Of a DNA stretch of 34,774 nucleotides, positions 13,756 to 20,627 are shown piece after piece. The DNA comes from a virus. The stretch's first letter is position 1; each line of letters opens with the position of its first letter. The position numbers and the translations under genes were made by a program. The notes under the pieces are model-generated. The model was given only the letters and a program-made list of their open reading frames with translations. It was not told the origin of the DNA and did not search any database. The stretch covers positions 1 to 34,774 of IMG/VR virus record IMGVR_UViG_3300042389_001489; one strand, written 5' to 3'.

Positions 13756-13827
13756 GCGGCTGTAGTATAATGGCCATTACGCTAGCCTTCCAAGCTTGAT
13801 ATGAGAGTTCGATTCTCTCCAGCCGCA
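13756..13827 (+). tRNA. tRNA-Gly (UCC)
   Basis: 72 nt. Acceptor GCGGCTG/CAGCCGC, anticodon stem CTAGC/GCTTG with one T-T mismatch, loop CTTCCAA with anticodon TCC, T stem-loop GAGAG-TTCGATT-CTCTC, discriminator A. No CCA encoded. The next gene starts three bases after it. Confidence 0.93.
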
Positions 13828-13830
13828 TTT

Positions 13831-14133
13831 ATGCCAAGAATTAGAAAAACATCTACACAACCAAAAAGAAAAGCAAAACCTGCTCCGGTAATTGCTCACC
13901 CAGTTTATCCTGATTATATTGAAAATTTTATCAAAGAAGTGGAATCCAAGACTCCATTTAAAGTTAAAATTGATCAATACTCCGAAGGAGCATCCTATCA
14001 CATAGGAGTAAATCAAAAAATTGGTAAAGTTTATAGGTGTGTTTGGATGGTAGGATTTGTCACAGATCCAGAACATCTAAAGCCTTTTTGGTCTTCTCTT
14101 CCAATGAAAGACCTTAGTAGTAAATCATTATAA
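13831..14133 (+). CDS. Small basic protein, unknown
   Basis: 100 residues: a basic, Pro/Thr/Lys-rich tail (MPRIRKTSTQPKRKAKPAP) followed by a compact alpha/beta-looking domain with PVYPDYIENFIKEVE, YHIGVNQKIGKVYRCVWMVGF. No family recognised. The ATG lies 3 bases after the 3' end of tRNA-Gly with no ribosome-binding site, so it would be translated from a processed, nearly leaderless RNA or from longer read-through transcripts. The TAA overlaps the next late-promoter box. Confidence 0.6.
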   Translation: MPRIRKTSTQPKRKAKPAPVIAHPVYPDYIENFIKEVESKTPFKVKIDQYSEGASYHIGVNQKIGKVYRCVWMVGFVTDPEHLKPFWSSLPMKDLSSKSL

Positions 14134-14136
14134 ATA
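14129..14136 (+). promoter_or_regulatory. Perfect T4-late promoter box TATAAATA
   Basis: TATAAATA on the plus strand, eight bases before the ATG at 14145 and overlapping the preceding stop codon. Confidence 0.65.
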
Positions 14137-14144
14137 TTTGTATC

Positions 14145-14378
14145 ATGTACGACAAATATAACAAAGCAAGACCATTTTCCTTAAATGCAGATTTACCAGT
14201 CCACAAAGGTATTTTATTGACTCACACATCAGCTGGTGGGGCAACATTTGAATTTTTTAATTCTGCTGGTGGAACCTTTAACGGAAATGTATATTTTGCA
14301 GCTAATACTTTTAATATTCTTCCTATGGAAGCACACCGTGTAATAGCTTTAACTGGAACAGGCTACCTTCTAAACTAA
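14145..14378 (+). CDS. Small beta-rich virion-like protein
   Basis: 77 residues (MYDKYNKARPFSLNADLPVHKGI...), predicted beta-rich with Gly- and Thr-containing turns (TSAGGATFEFFNSAGGTFNGNVYF), a style typical of small decoration or collar proteins of T4-like phages. The perfect TATAAATA box just upstream points to late expression. No catalytic motif; the exact role cannot be assigned. Confidence 0.65.
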   Translation: MYDKYNKARPFSLNADLPVHKGILLTHTSAGGATFEFFNSAGGTFNGNVYFAANTFNILPMEAHRVIALTGTGYLLN

Positions 14379-14380
14379 TC

Positions 14381-14587
14381 ATGCCAAAAGAAATCCGGTG
14401 TCTTGTTACCAACAGACGCTTAGACCCCGGAGAATGGTATTGGTATTCTTGGGAACTTGAAGCCCCCATTTCGGCTCCCGGAATGGCTGAAATAGAAAAT
14501 CGTCGCCATAATAAGGGCGACGATTTTGCTAAACTACTTTGGGAAGAATGGGAATGGACCCGAGAAATCGGTTATCCAGATTTTTAA
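14381..14587 (+). CDS. Small Trp-rich acidic protein
   Basis: 68 residues with many Trp and Glu (PGEWYWYSWELEAPIS, LLWEEWEWTREIGYPDF). No known family. It begins two bases after the preceding stop, so it is probably cotranscribed with the small virion-like gene. It converges on the minus-strand gene ending at 14591 with only three bases between. Confidence 0.6.
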   Translation: MPKEIRCLVTNRRLDPGEWYWYSWELEAPISAPGMAEIENRRHNKGDDFAKLLWEEWEWTREIGYPDF

Positions 14588-14590
14588 CTC

Positions 14591-15481
14591 TTATTTTTTA
14601 TAAACTTCACCCATTGCACTGAAGATTTCGTTTGCAATTTTGTAGTGGTGTGCTGGATGCTCATTGGGATTTTCAATGACTTGAATTAGGTGTTTGATTA
14701 TCCCTTGTGGATTTCTTTGTGTTGGCTCTATTTTATTAATTAAATCTGTTGGAAGTCTTTGACCTAAAAGTCCTGCAGATTCTCCAGATTGCCCAGTTTT
14801 CATGGTTCCTCTTTCACCTCTAGCTGGTAAATCTCTTACTGGCTCTTCACCACGCATTTCTGAAATAATTCTTTTTATTTTTGAATTGATACTTTCATCC
14901 ATATCCTCTAAACCGATTTTACCATCTGGTCTAGCGATTTCTCTGTAGCGAGCTGGTGGTTCCAAAGAATCCATGTATTCTCTTTCATCAGCATCAACAA
15001 TCTCCTTATCACCGGGTAAAGCATATCCAGCCTCTACTCTTGCTCTTGCAGCAATCGGAGAAGTCTTTCCTGGTTTTGCTGATGGTTTGACACTACCTAG
15101 TGTGATTGGTTCTCCTTCATCACCCTCGTCACCCATAACTCCATCTTGTGCGTCAGCATGAACTGCATTGGCATCACCAGCAGGAACAACATCGTTTTCC
15201 CCACCTCTTGTTCTCTTTAAATTTCTTCCTTCGCCCCTTGCCATCTTTTCTGCTTTTATTTTTTCATAAGTTTGGGCAGAAGTCATAGAAGCTTCTTCAG
15301 GATAATCTGGGTGTACTACAGGAGCTTCACCAGGTCTTACCAAAGCCTTTCCAACTTCCTTAAAGTATTCTTCACCCTTTTCCTTTTGTTCGGAAAGCAT
15401 CTTACGACCTTTTAGATGGGATTCCACGGCAGCTTGTTTCATGGAATGAATCCAACTGTAATAACCTTTATTGTTCTTCAT
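14591..15481 (-). CDS. Charged late protein, probable virion component
   Basis: 296 residues. N-terminal segment MKNNKGYYSWIHSMKQAAVESHLKG, then a long acidic, Gly- and Pro-containing disordered middle (about 45-185) and a folded-looking helical C-terminus (about 235-296). The frame is open to 15502, but the ATG at 15481 is chosen because a CTAAATA box ends exactly five bases before it. No enzyme motif. A long disordered region and a late-type promoter fit a packaged or structural protein. Confidence 0.65.
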   Translation of the reverse strand: MKNNKGYYSWIHSMKQAAVESHLKGRKMLSEQKEKGEEYFKEVGKALVRPGEAPVVHPDYPEEASMTSAQTYEKIKAEKMARGEGRNLKRTRGGENDVVPAGDANAVHADAQDGVMGDEGDEGEPITLGSVKPSAKPGKTSPIAARARVEAGYALPGDKEIVDADEREYMDSLEPPARYREIARPDGKIGLEDMDESINSKIKRIISEMRGEEPVRDLPARGERGTMKTGQSGESAGLLGQRLPTDLINKIEPTQRNPQGIIKHLIQVIENPNEHPAHHYKIANEIFSAMGEVYKK

Positions 15482-15486
15482 AAAAT

Positions 15487-15494
15487 TATTTAGA
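15487..15494 (-). promoter_or_regulatory. T4-late-type promoter box TCTAAATA
   Basis: TCTAAATA on the minus strand, 5 bases before the ATG at 15481. It abuts the sigma70-type promoter that points the other way, separating late leftward from probable early rightward transcription. Confidence 0.55.
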
Positions 15495-15495
15495 T

Positions 15496-15523
15496 TTGAC
15501 ATATTCTGAAACTAGGCTATAGT
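15496..15523 (+). promoter_or_regulatory. Sigma70-type promoter (TTGACA, 16 bp, TATAGT)
   Basis: TTGACA at 15496-15501, TATAGT at 15518-15523. Six bases separate the -10 box from the ATG at 15530, so the expected transcript starts at or next to that ATG. Confidence 0.7.
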
Positions 15524-15529
15524 ATGGGT

Positions 15530-15670
15530 ATGAGTGACGCAGGAAAAGGGGACTCTTATCGCCCCGTAAATTACAAAATTTATTGTGAAAATTGGGATAA
15601 AATTTTTGGATGCCAAAAGAAGACCAAATCAAAAAGCTCAAAGAAAAAGTCCAAGAACTCCAAAAATTAA
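15530..15670 (+). CDS. Small conserved phage protein of the AGKGDSYRPVNYKIYCENWDKIF type
   Basis: 46 residues. The first 26 (AGKGDSYRPVN then YxENWDKIFG) follow a pattern I recognise from many phage and some bacterial small proteins of unknown function (GKGDxxRPVNxxxYxENxDxIF). The tail is Lys/Ser-rich. A sigma70-type promoter lies directly upstream and predicts leaderless transcription. The gene overlaps the next one by 61 bases in another frame, so the basic tail may be constrained by the overlapping coiled-coil gene. Confidence 0.75.
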   Translation: MSDAGKGDSYRPVNYKIYCENWDKIFGCQKKTKSKSSKKKSKNSKN

Positions 15671-15756
15671 ACCGTGAAATTACATTGGCTGCTGGTAAAC
15701 TAGCAGCAGAAAACATGGATTTAAAACTAAAGCTTGACAAAAACAAAAGAAAGTGA
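15610..15756 (+). CDS. Small coiled-coil protein
   Basis: 48 residues, almost entirely one amphipathic helix with Leu/Ile at heptad positions (IKKLKEKVQELQKLNREI...LAAENMDLKLKL). It would form a short dimeric coiled coil. It starts inside the preceding gene (61-base overlap in another frame). The stop is followed by the -10 box of the next promoter. The repeated heptads support real coding; the function is unknown. Confidence 0.6.
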   Translation: MPKEDQIKKLKEKVQELQKLNREITLAAGKLAAENMDLKLKLDKNKRK

Positions 15757-15762
15757 TATAAT
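15734..15762 (+). promoter_or_regulatory. Consensus sigma70 promoter (TTGACA, 17 bp, TATAAT)
   Basis: Perfect TTGACA (15734-15739) and TATAAT (15757-15762) with optimal spacing. The -10 box is six bases before the ATG at 15769, so transcription should begin on the start codon. Confidence 0.8.
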
Positions 15763-15768
15763 ATAGTC

Positions 15769-15942
15769 ATGCCTAATTCAAAACAACGTATTACTAATCG
15801 TAAGCATAAGAGAAGTCAGGAACGTCGTAAGCGTCAACGGGCTGCTAGCCTGATGAACGCCAAGGTTGGAACACTCCGAGAGCTTGACCGGATTGGCCAA
15901 CTTCCTATGTCAGTCAAGCTAGAGAGATTGCCAAATGGCTAA
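15769..15942 (+). CDS. Small very basic protein
   Basis: 57 residues with an Arg/Lys-rich N-terminal half (MPNSKQRITNRKHKRSQERR then KRQRAASL) and a more ordinary C-terminus (LRELDRIGQLPMSVKLERL). It is likely a nucleic-acid-binding peptide; no family is recognised. It is driven by a perfect sigma70 promoter whose predicted start coincides with the ATG, suggesting strong early expression without a Shine-Dalgarno. The last eight bases overlap the next gene. Confidence 0.65.
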   Translation: MPNSKQRITNRKHKRSQERRKRQRAASLMNAKVGTLRELDRIGQLPMSVKLERLPNG

Positions 15943-16231
15943 TACTGTTCAAATGTCCATTGAGGACGTTCGCAAGAAGTTTGACAAGATTGATTGTTTC
16001 TTTACATATTATGATGGCGAGAAAGCCACATTTGATTTTTATGGTTCTGATGCCAATGGTTACGAGGTAAGAATTTCGCTGGGTGGTTGTGCTGCCTGGA
16101 TTAAGAACCTTTCCTTTGGTTCAAAGGATGGTCTAAATATCAATGACGCATTAACTCGTCATGTTCGTTATCTTTCCGTAACAGATAATCACGGTAAAGT
16201 TTTGTATGAACAGTTCTTTGATGTCAACTGA
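15935..16231 (+). CDS. Hypothetical protein
   Basis: 98 residues, predicted alpha/beta (SIEDVRKKFDKIDCFFTYYDGEKATFDFYGSD...). Alternating strands with Tyr/Phe and a C-terminal VLYEQFFDVN. No family recognised. Translationally coupled to the preceding basic protein by an eight-base overlap (ATGGCTAA) and followed after 9 bases by the next gene, forming an early-type operon to 16881. Confidence 0.6.
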   Translation: MANTVQMSIEDVRKKFDKIDCFFTYYDGEKATFDFYGSDANGYEVRISLGGCAAWIKNLSFGSKDGLNINDALTRHVRYLSVTDNHGKVLYEQFFDVN

Positions 16232-16240
16232 AAGTAACCT

Positions 16241-16657
16241 ATGAATAATTCTGACCATAACGATTTTGATCAATGGCAAAATGGAGATTATGATGCAAAT
16301 AATCCCAATAACTACCCATTTAATGCATGGAAGTTTTATCGTTATTCCAAGCCTTCTGATGCATTTAAGAAAATGTGGGAAAATATGAATAAAGAAGATG
16401 GTTTGGAGGATCTTGCGAATTATCTCAATCTGAATGAGATCATGAAAGAAAACATGAAGCAAGAGGCAAATAAAAAGTCATCACGTAAAAACAATCGAAA
16501 GTCTACGGTTGTTAACTTTACGCAAGACGAATATATGAAATTGATTGAGATTCGTGGTTATCTTGCAATCACTGAGCAATTTGCTCACGTAAAGGCTTTA
16601 GATAAAGTTTTAAATCAAATTAAAATGATTCCAATGCCCCCAAAACAAAAGGATTAA
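16241..16657 (+). CDS. Hypothetical protein, Asn-rich N-terminus
   Basis: 138 residues. The N-terminal third is Asn/Asp-rich (MNNSDHNDFDQWQNGDYDAN), the middle basic (KSSRKNNRKST), and the C-terminal part helical (QDEYMKLIEIRGYLAITEQFAHVKALDKVL), which could be a dimerisation helix. No known domain. Third gene after the promoter at 15734-15762. Confidence 0.6.
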   Translation: MNNSDHNDFDQWQNGDYDANNPNNYPFNAWKFYRYSKPSDAFKKMWENMNKEDGLEDLANYLNLNEIMKENMKQEANKKSSRKNNRKSTVVNFTQDEYMKLIEIRGYLAITEQFAHVKALDKVLNQIKMIPMPPKQKD

Positions 16658-16659
16658 TT

Positions 16660-16881
16660 ATGTCTATCTATAAACCAGGTGAAGGATATGATAAAGGTTT
16701 TAATTGTCGTATGAATGGTGGTGAACTTCCTAATCAAGCAATCTTTGGAATGGATCCTTATTGGAAGGAATACAAAACTGGTTGGGAAGATGCTGATAAT
16801 AAGATTATCAGTGAAGCCAGAGATAGAAATTCTTGCAGTAAACCAAAATGCTGCAAGAAGAAAAACTTTATCCAAGATTGA
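16660..16881 (+). CDS. Small Cys-containing protein with phage-style GYDKGFNCRMNG
   Basis: 73 residues. KPGEGYDKGFNCRMNGGELPNQAIFGMDPYWKEYKTGWEDA resembles small phage proteins in which a short glycine-rich hairpin precedes a GW motif. The C-terminus is basic and contains CSKPKCCKKK, possibly metal- or nucleic-acid-binding. Last gene before an intrinsic terminator. Confidence 0.65.
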   Translation: MSIYKPGEGYDKGFNCRMNGGELPNQAIFGMDPYWKEYKTGWEDADNKIISEARDRNSCSKPKCCKKKNFIQD

Positions 16882-16885
16882 TAAA

Positions 16886-16908
16886 AGCCCCGAAAGGGGC
16901 TTTTTTTA
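16886..16908. terminator. Intrinsic terminator between convergent genes
   Basis: AGCCCC, loop GAAA, GGGGCT followed by a run of seven T on the plus strand. The preceding AAAA makes it partly active on the minus strand too. It ends the 15769-16881 operon and overlaps the stop of the convergent gene at 16906. Confidence 0.9.
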
Positions 16909-18486
16909 TTCAAAATGTGGTTTGAGTAATGTATCTAATAATTTTGCGTCATCACCTAATAAACTTCTAGTGGATTCGTATTCGTCAGCTTTTAATGAAA
17001 CTGCTGTTAAATCCAGTTTTTGTTTTTTTGGATCTAACACTCTCATTGCTTGTCTTGCAGTAACTCTTCGAAGTTCTGGGTGGGGAATATCTTTATTTGC
17101 TTTTTTTGCTCTTCTTTGCTGGCCTGTTGGACTTACTCTTACTTTTCTTTCTGGAGTTGAAGATAAACTTTCTGATCCACTCATATAAAATCTTCCGTCT
17201 AATCTTTTTATCATGTATAGTCCTTCACTCGGCATTTTTACACTTTGTGTAGGTTCTTTTTTATAATACTCATCAACTGCTTTTTTTATTTTAGATGCTA
17301 TTCCTGGTTGCTTTTTAACTCTAGTTTCACCAGATTCTGTAGAAGTATCAATCAATTGTTGAACTTCTGGAATAGCAGATAATTGTGCTTTTGGTACTTC
17401 AACTGATACATATGCATCCCCTTTACTAATATCCTTTACATCAATTGGTTTTAAAGACATATTACCTTTATCATCAAAATGAACAGAATGTGTGTCCGAA
17501 GAATTTGCAGATGCTGAATTTAAAATGGTTTGATGTGTGCTATCAATATAACTTTTTAAATGTGTTGGATTATTTTTTACCAAATGATAATTTTTTATAT
17601 GATTTAATATCCTAGCTTCATATTCAGTTTTTCTAGCCATAGATTTTTCATTTTTATGAAGTCCCATCAAAGAAAGAATATGAGCTTTAAATTGTTCTTG
17701 ATTATTATCAGTATCTCTAGTTCTGATTTGTTTTTTTGTTTCGAATAAAAATTCTATATTTGATAAATCAACTTCTTCCATAAAGTTTTTTGCAGGATAT
17801 GTTATCCAAAAAAGATCTTGTTCTCCTGATACGGGATTCAATCCGCGAACGCCTATCTTTCCATCTTTATTTCTGCGCTGGAATCTACGTAAATAGTTTT
17901 TGGTTTCACTATCTGGTACATCTTTCCATTGTTTTGAATTCATAAATGAATTAAATTCTTCTGGACATACATCAAATATTTCACAATTATCGAAATAGTC
18001 ACCCTTCTTGCGCTTCATTAATGGGAGCTTCATTCTTACATCATAACCAGATACACCACCTTGATTTATGTTTCCACCCTGAGCAGGAACACCCAAAGCA
18101 CCAGCACCACCACCCGTTCCCATGTCTTCCAACAATTCAAGATAACTTACTTCATTGTTGGTATTGTGACAAACTATTCCTTCAACTAAACAATGAAATT
18201 GTTCTTGTGTGATTTCGTATGCTTCTACTTCTTCAGAAAATAAATTTAGTGTTGCCAAATAATTTGATAACTTGGCTTTGGTAGTTCCATAAGGAAGTTG
18301 TTCAAATATCTGCTTGAGTTTTATTACCAAAAATTCAAAAGAATCTATGCTACTAACTGGCTTTAAGATATTACCACTTGAATCTATTGCCCCCGCTCTG
18401 TACGCATCCAAAGAAGTATATGGTGCGCTTATGGCGTCAGCCAACTTATAGAAATAGAAAGATGGCACGTATGAACTAGGTTGCAT
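16906..18486 (-). CDS. Large probable virion protein, unknown
   Basis: 526 residues from the ATG at 18486 (a TTG at 18489 is in frame). Residues 1-115 are hydrophobic/helical, then a Gly-rich linker (GTGGGAGALGVPAQGG) and a charged region with basic repeats (RKKG, RRFQRRNKDGK). The C-terminal 130 residues are rich in Lys, Arg and Ser. No catalytic motif is recognised. A late-type box (18493-18500) ends six bases before the ATG and overlaps the upstream gene's stop. Its position in the long late block suggests a head, neck or packaged protein. Confidence 0.65.
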   Translation of the reverse strand: MQPSSYVPSFYFYKLADAISAPYTSLDAYRAGAIDSSGNILKPVSSIDSFEFLVIKLKQIFEQLPYGTTKAKLSNYLATLNLFSEEVEAYEITQEQFHCLVEGIVCHNTNNEVSYLELLEDMGTGGGAGALGVPAQGGNINQGGVSGYDVRMKLPLMKRKKGDYFDNCEIFDVCPEEFNSFMNSKQWKDVPDSETKNYLRRFQRRNKDGKIGVRGLNPVSGEQDLFWITYPAKNFMEEVDLSNIEFLFETKKQIRTRDTDNNQEQFKAHILSLMGLHKNEKSMARKTEYEARILNHIKNYHLVKNNPTHLKSYIDSTHQTILNSASANSSDTHSVHFDDKGNMSLKPIDVKDISKGDAYVSVEVPKAQLSAIPEVQQLIDTSTESGETRVKKQPGIASKIKKAVDEYYKKEPTQSVKMPSEGLYMIKRLDGRFYMSGSESLSSTPERKVRVSPTGQQRRAKKANKDIPHPELRRVTARQAMRVLDPKKQKLDLTAVSLKADEYESTRSLLGDDAKLLDTLLKPHFE

Positions 18487-18492
18487 CAAAAA

Positions 18493-18500
18493 TATTTAGT
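18493..18500 (-). promoter_or_regulatory. T4-late-type promoter box ACTAAATA
   Basis: ACTAAATA on the minus strand, six bases before the ATG at 18486, and sharing bases with the TAA at 18496-18498. Confidence 0.5.
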
Positions 18501-18894
18501 TTTCTGTTTGAGAGAGTTTTCTGTCAACCCGAGGATCTGTATTCAATTGTGAATAATTGACCTCTGGTAATTTTATTACTGTAAATTCCAAAAATACTGT
18601 AAAAGATTTCAAATATGAATGTAATTTTGGCTCTAATTTAAAGAATAAAATTCTAGCACATCGCTCATCTCCAAAAACATTTTTTAAAATTATAAGGTGA
18701 TTTATTATCAATCTTTCACGTATTGATTTTAAAGTTTTATGTTTATGAATCTTTTGAAGAAGTCTTTTGATATATTTTATTCTTTTTAGGTCATCCGTAA
18801 ATTCATTTTTTCCTGAGCATTCTGCATTAAAATAATATCTCTGACAGAATTCCATAAAATTTTCTTCTGTCAGAGAGCTATATTTTTCTTGCAT
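18496..18894 (-). CDS. Helical Lys-rich protein, unknown
   Basis: 132 residues from the ATG at 18894 (MQEKYSSLTEENFMEFCQRY...). Predicted nearly all-helical and basic. The frame continues to 18969, but that part overlaps the end of the upstream gene and lacks support. The start is 7 bases after that gene's stop, so the genes are probably cotranscribed. No motif identifies it. Confidence 0.55.
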   Translation of the reverse strand: MQEKYSSLTEENFMEFCQRYYFNAECSGKNEFTDDLKRIKYIKRLLQKIHKHKTLKSIRERLIINHLIILKNVFGDERCARILFFKLEPKLHSYLKSFTVFLEFTVIKLPEVNYSQLNTDPRVDRKLSQTEN

Positions 18895-18901
18895 TAAAGT
18901 C

Positions 18902-19456
18902 TCAGTGTTCGCAGCCACAATCTGTTCCTGCCATGTCACTATTGTACGAAGAAGAGGCAGCAGGAACAATCATCATGTTTACTTTACGCAAACCTGTAGG
19001 CATTCTCTGCACATTCATAATAAGATTCAAGGAGTGGCCTAGCTTTTCTTTAATTCCATCACCTTGCTTGAAGCCAGTCTTATTTACATCATCATATGGA
19101 TTTTGACCATAGACACCGAGTTGTGGGCTTCCATATTGTACTAGTTCATAAACATTTTCACCATCATTGACTTTTCCACTGCAAGAAAAATCAAGACCAA
19201 AGTGATTTAATTTTTGCTTTACAATTGATGTTACTCCATCAGGATCAATGTAATCCTTGTTGGAGAAGGTATGCAAAAGGGCATTTATTGCATCGATTGA
19301 TCTAGGAAGCTTAAGATTGAAGGTCCCCTTGTCGGTCAATGCTGACATTTTTCCTGCACCTTGTGGGTCTCCGATGAAAAGACCACCACCCTCTGTGTGT
19401 TCGGGTGCATTTTCGATTAGTGTGTTGATTTTTGAAAGTAATTGTTTAAATTTCAT
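18902..19456 (-). CDS. Probable packaged virion protein, unknown
   Basis: 184 residues. N-terminal MKFKQLLSKINTLIENA has the hydrophobic-then-LIE shape of T4-type capsid-targeting peptides. The rest is a mixed alpha/beta domain with GGGLFIGDPQGAGKMSALTDKGTFNLKLP near the start and a Cys pair at the very end (CGCEH). The GDPQGAGK string superficially resembles a P-loop but lacks the preceding hydrophobic strand. A CTAAATA box lies 11 bases before the ATG, with AAAGAGAAG between, which could act as ribosome-binding site. Confidence 0.65.
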   Translation of the reverse strand: MKFKQLLSKINTLIENAPEHTEGGGLFIGDPQGAGKMSALTDKGTFNLKLPRSIDAINALLHTFSNKDYIDPDGVTSIVKQKLNHFGLDFSCSGKVNDGENVYELVQYGSPQLGVYGQNPYDDVNKTGFKQGDGIKEKLGHSLNLIMNVQRMPTGLRKVNMMIVPAASSSYNSDMAGTDCGCEH

Positions 19457-19467
19457 GGCTTCTCTTT

Positions 19468-19475
19468 TATTTAGA
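19468..19475 (-). promoter_or_regulatory. T4-late-type promoter box TCTAAATA
   Basis: TCTAAATA on the minus strand, 11 bases before the ATG at 19456. Here a purine-rich AAAGAGAAG fills the gap, so this transcript could have a short leader with a ribosome-binding site. Confidence 0.45.
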
Positions 19476-19481
19476 TTAATT

Positions 19482-20627
19482 TTAAGGGTTTCTGTTCTTA
19501 ATCAAGTCAAACAAATCTGGATTATAAACTTTGTTTTTCATGCCATCTAGGGCAATGGCAGCAATTTCTTCAGTAAGTTTTTTCCATTTGCCACCCTTGC
19601 TCTTATAGCACTTTGCAGCCCAAGCATTTGCGTATGCACTTGGATAAACATCAAATTTTTGTTTTGCTTGCGAAATACAAGAAGACCACTTTTTTGGATC
19701 CTTTGGTTTATTCTTTGCTTCGTTTAATTCTTCAGATTCCTTTAACATAGCAGAAACTGGCTTTGCGCTCCATGTCTTGCACGCCCAATATCTTGCTTTC
19801 CATCTGGGGCCGGGATTGTCGCAGTTGTGACGAGCACGGAAATTTTTTCTTCGTGCTGGATCATCTCTCTTGATTTCCATATTCGGATCACCAAAATTTA
19901 CTTTAACTACATTTCCTTTATCATTTTTCACATAAACTTTGTACTTTTTAACATCTCCTCGCATAATCTTGTTTAGCTTGACCTTTTTTTTCTCTTCTTC
20001 ATGAAGTTCAATCAATTCATCAAATTGATTGTATTCTTCACCCTCTGATACATCTACAAATCCCATTGTTGTATCTGGAGTAAACGTTTCTATGGATTCA
20101 CAACCATTTTCATCTGTAAACCAAACTTCATAATTTCCATCTTCCTTGAGTTCAATCATGTCTACATTAAAAATGTTTCCATTTTCATTTATTACATAAT
20201 CAAATGGAAGAAGCTCTTTGGCTTCAATGCTTGTAAATTCTAACGGCATTACATGATTTGAGTTTTCTACTAAAAAGAATTCAAAAGATTCCTTGACTTC
20301 AGTAACACCAGTCTTTACAAAAATTGGTTTCTTGCCTTTTTTACCAGTTCCTTTTTTGCCTCGTCCACCCTTTTTTTGAGCAGATCTTTTTCTTCTTACA
20401 AAGCTACCAATCTTTTTCTTTCCAAGTTTATCTGCTTTTTGACGACTCAAACAAGCTGAATAAGATTCCCCTTCTTCTGCATCACCACATTTTCCTACTC
20501 TTTCCCCTTTGGTGTTGTATCTGTCCCAACCGGGACCACCACCTGCAGATTCTCTGTTAAACCATTTTCCAAGTCCGGAGTTGGAATAAACTTTTTCAGT
20601 AATTAATTTTATTTGATTAGATATCAT
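19482..20627 (-). CDS. Modular phage protein with three Lys/Trp-rich domains
   Basis: 381 residues from the ATG at 20627 (ATGA overlap with the upstream stop; a TTG at 20633 is less likely). Three units are visible. About 12-85 is a glycine- and Cys-containing segment (KWFNRESAGGGPGWDRYNTK, then CGDAEEGESYSACLSRQKAD). About 225-295 is KKYKVYVKNDKGNVVKVNFG with RRKNFRARHNCDNPGPRWKA. About 300-350 is DPKKWSSCISQAKQKFDVYP with AWAAKCYKSKGGKW. The second and third occur in many marine T4-like phage proteins, in varied combinations and with unknown function. The first residues (MISNQIKLITE) fit a cleavable targeting peptide. Probably a virion protein. Confidence 0.7.
   Translation of the reverse strand: MISNQIKLITEKVYSNSGLGKWFNRESAGGGPGWDRYNTKGERVGKCGDAEEGESYSACLSRQKADKLGKKKIGSFVRRKRSAQKKGGRGKKGTGKKGKKPIFVKTGVTEVKESFEFFLVENSNHVMPLEFTSIEAKELLPFDYVINENGNIFNVDMIELKEDGNYEVWFTDENGCESIETFTPDTTMGFVDVSEGEEYNQFDELIELHEEEKKKVKLNKIMRGDVKKYKVYVKNDKGNVVKVNFGDPNMEIKRDDPARRKNFRARHNCDNPGPRWKARYWACKTWSAKPVSAMLKESEELNEAKNKPKDPKKWSSCISQAKQKFDVYPSAYANAWAAKCYKSKGGKWKKLTEEIAAIALDGMKNKVYNPDLFDLIKNRNP

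Noticed and set aside
18902-19456. P-loop ATPase suggested by GDPQGAGK
   Set aside because: No hydrophobic strand precedes it and no Walker B or further motifs follow; the protein is small and late-type.
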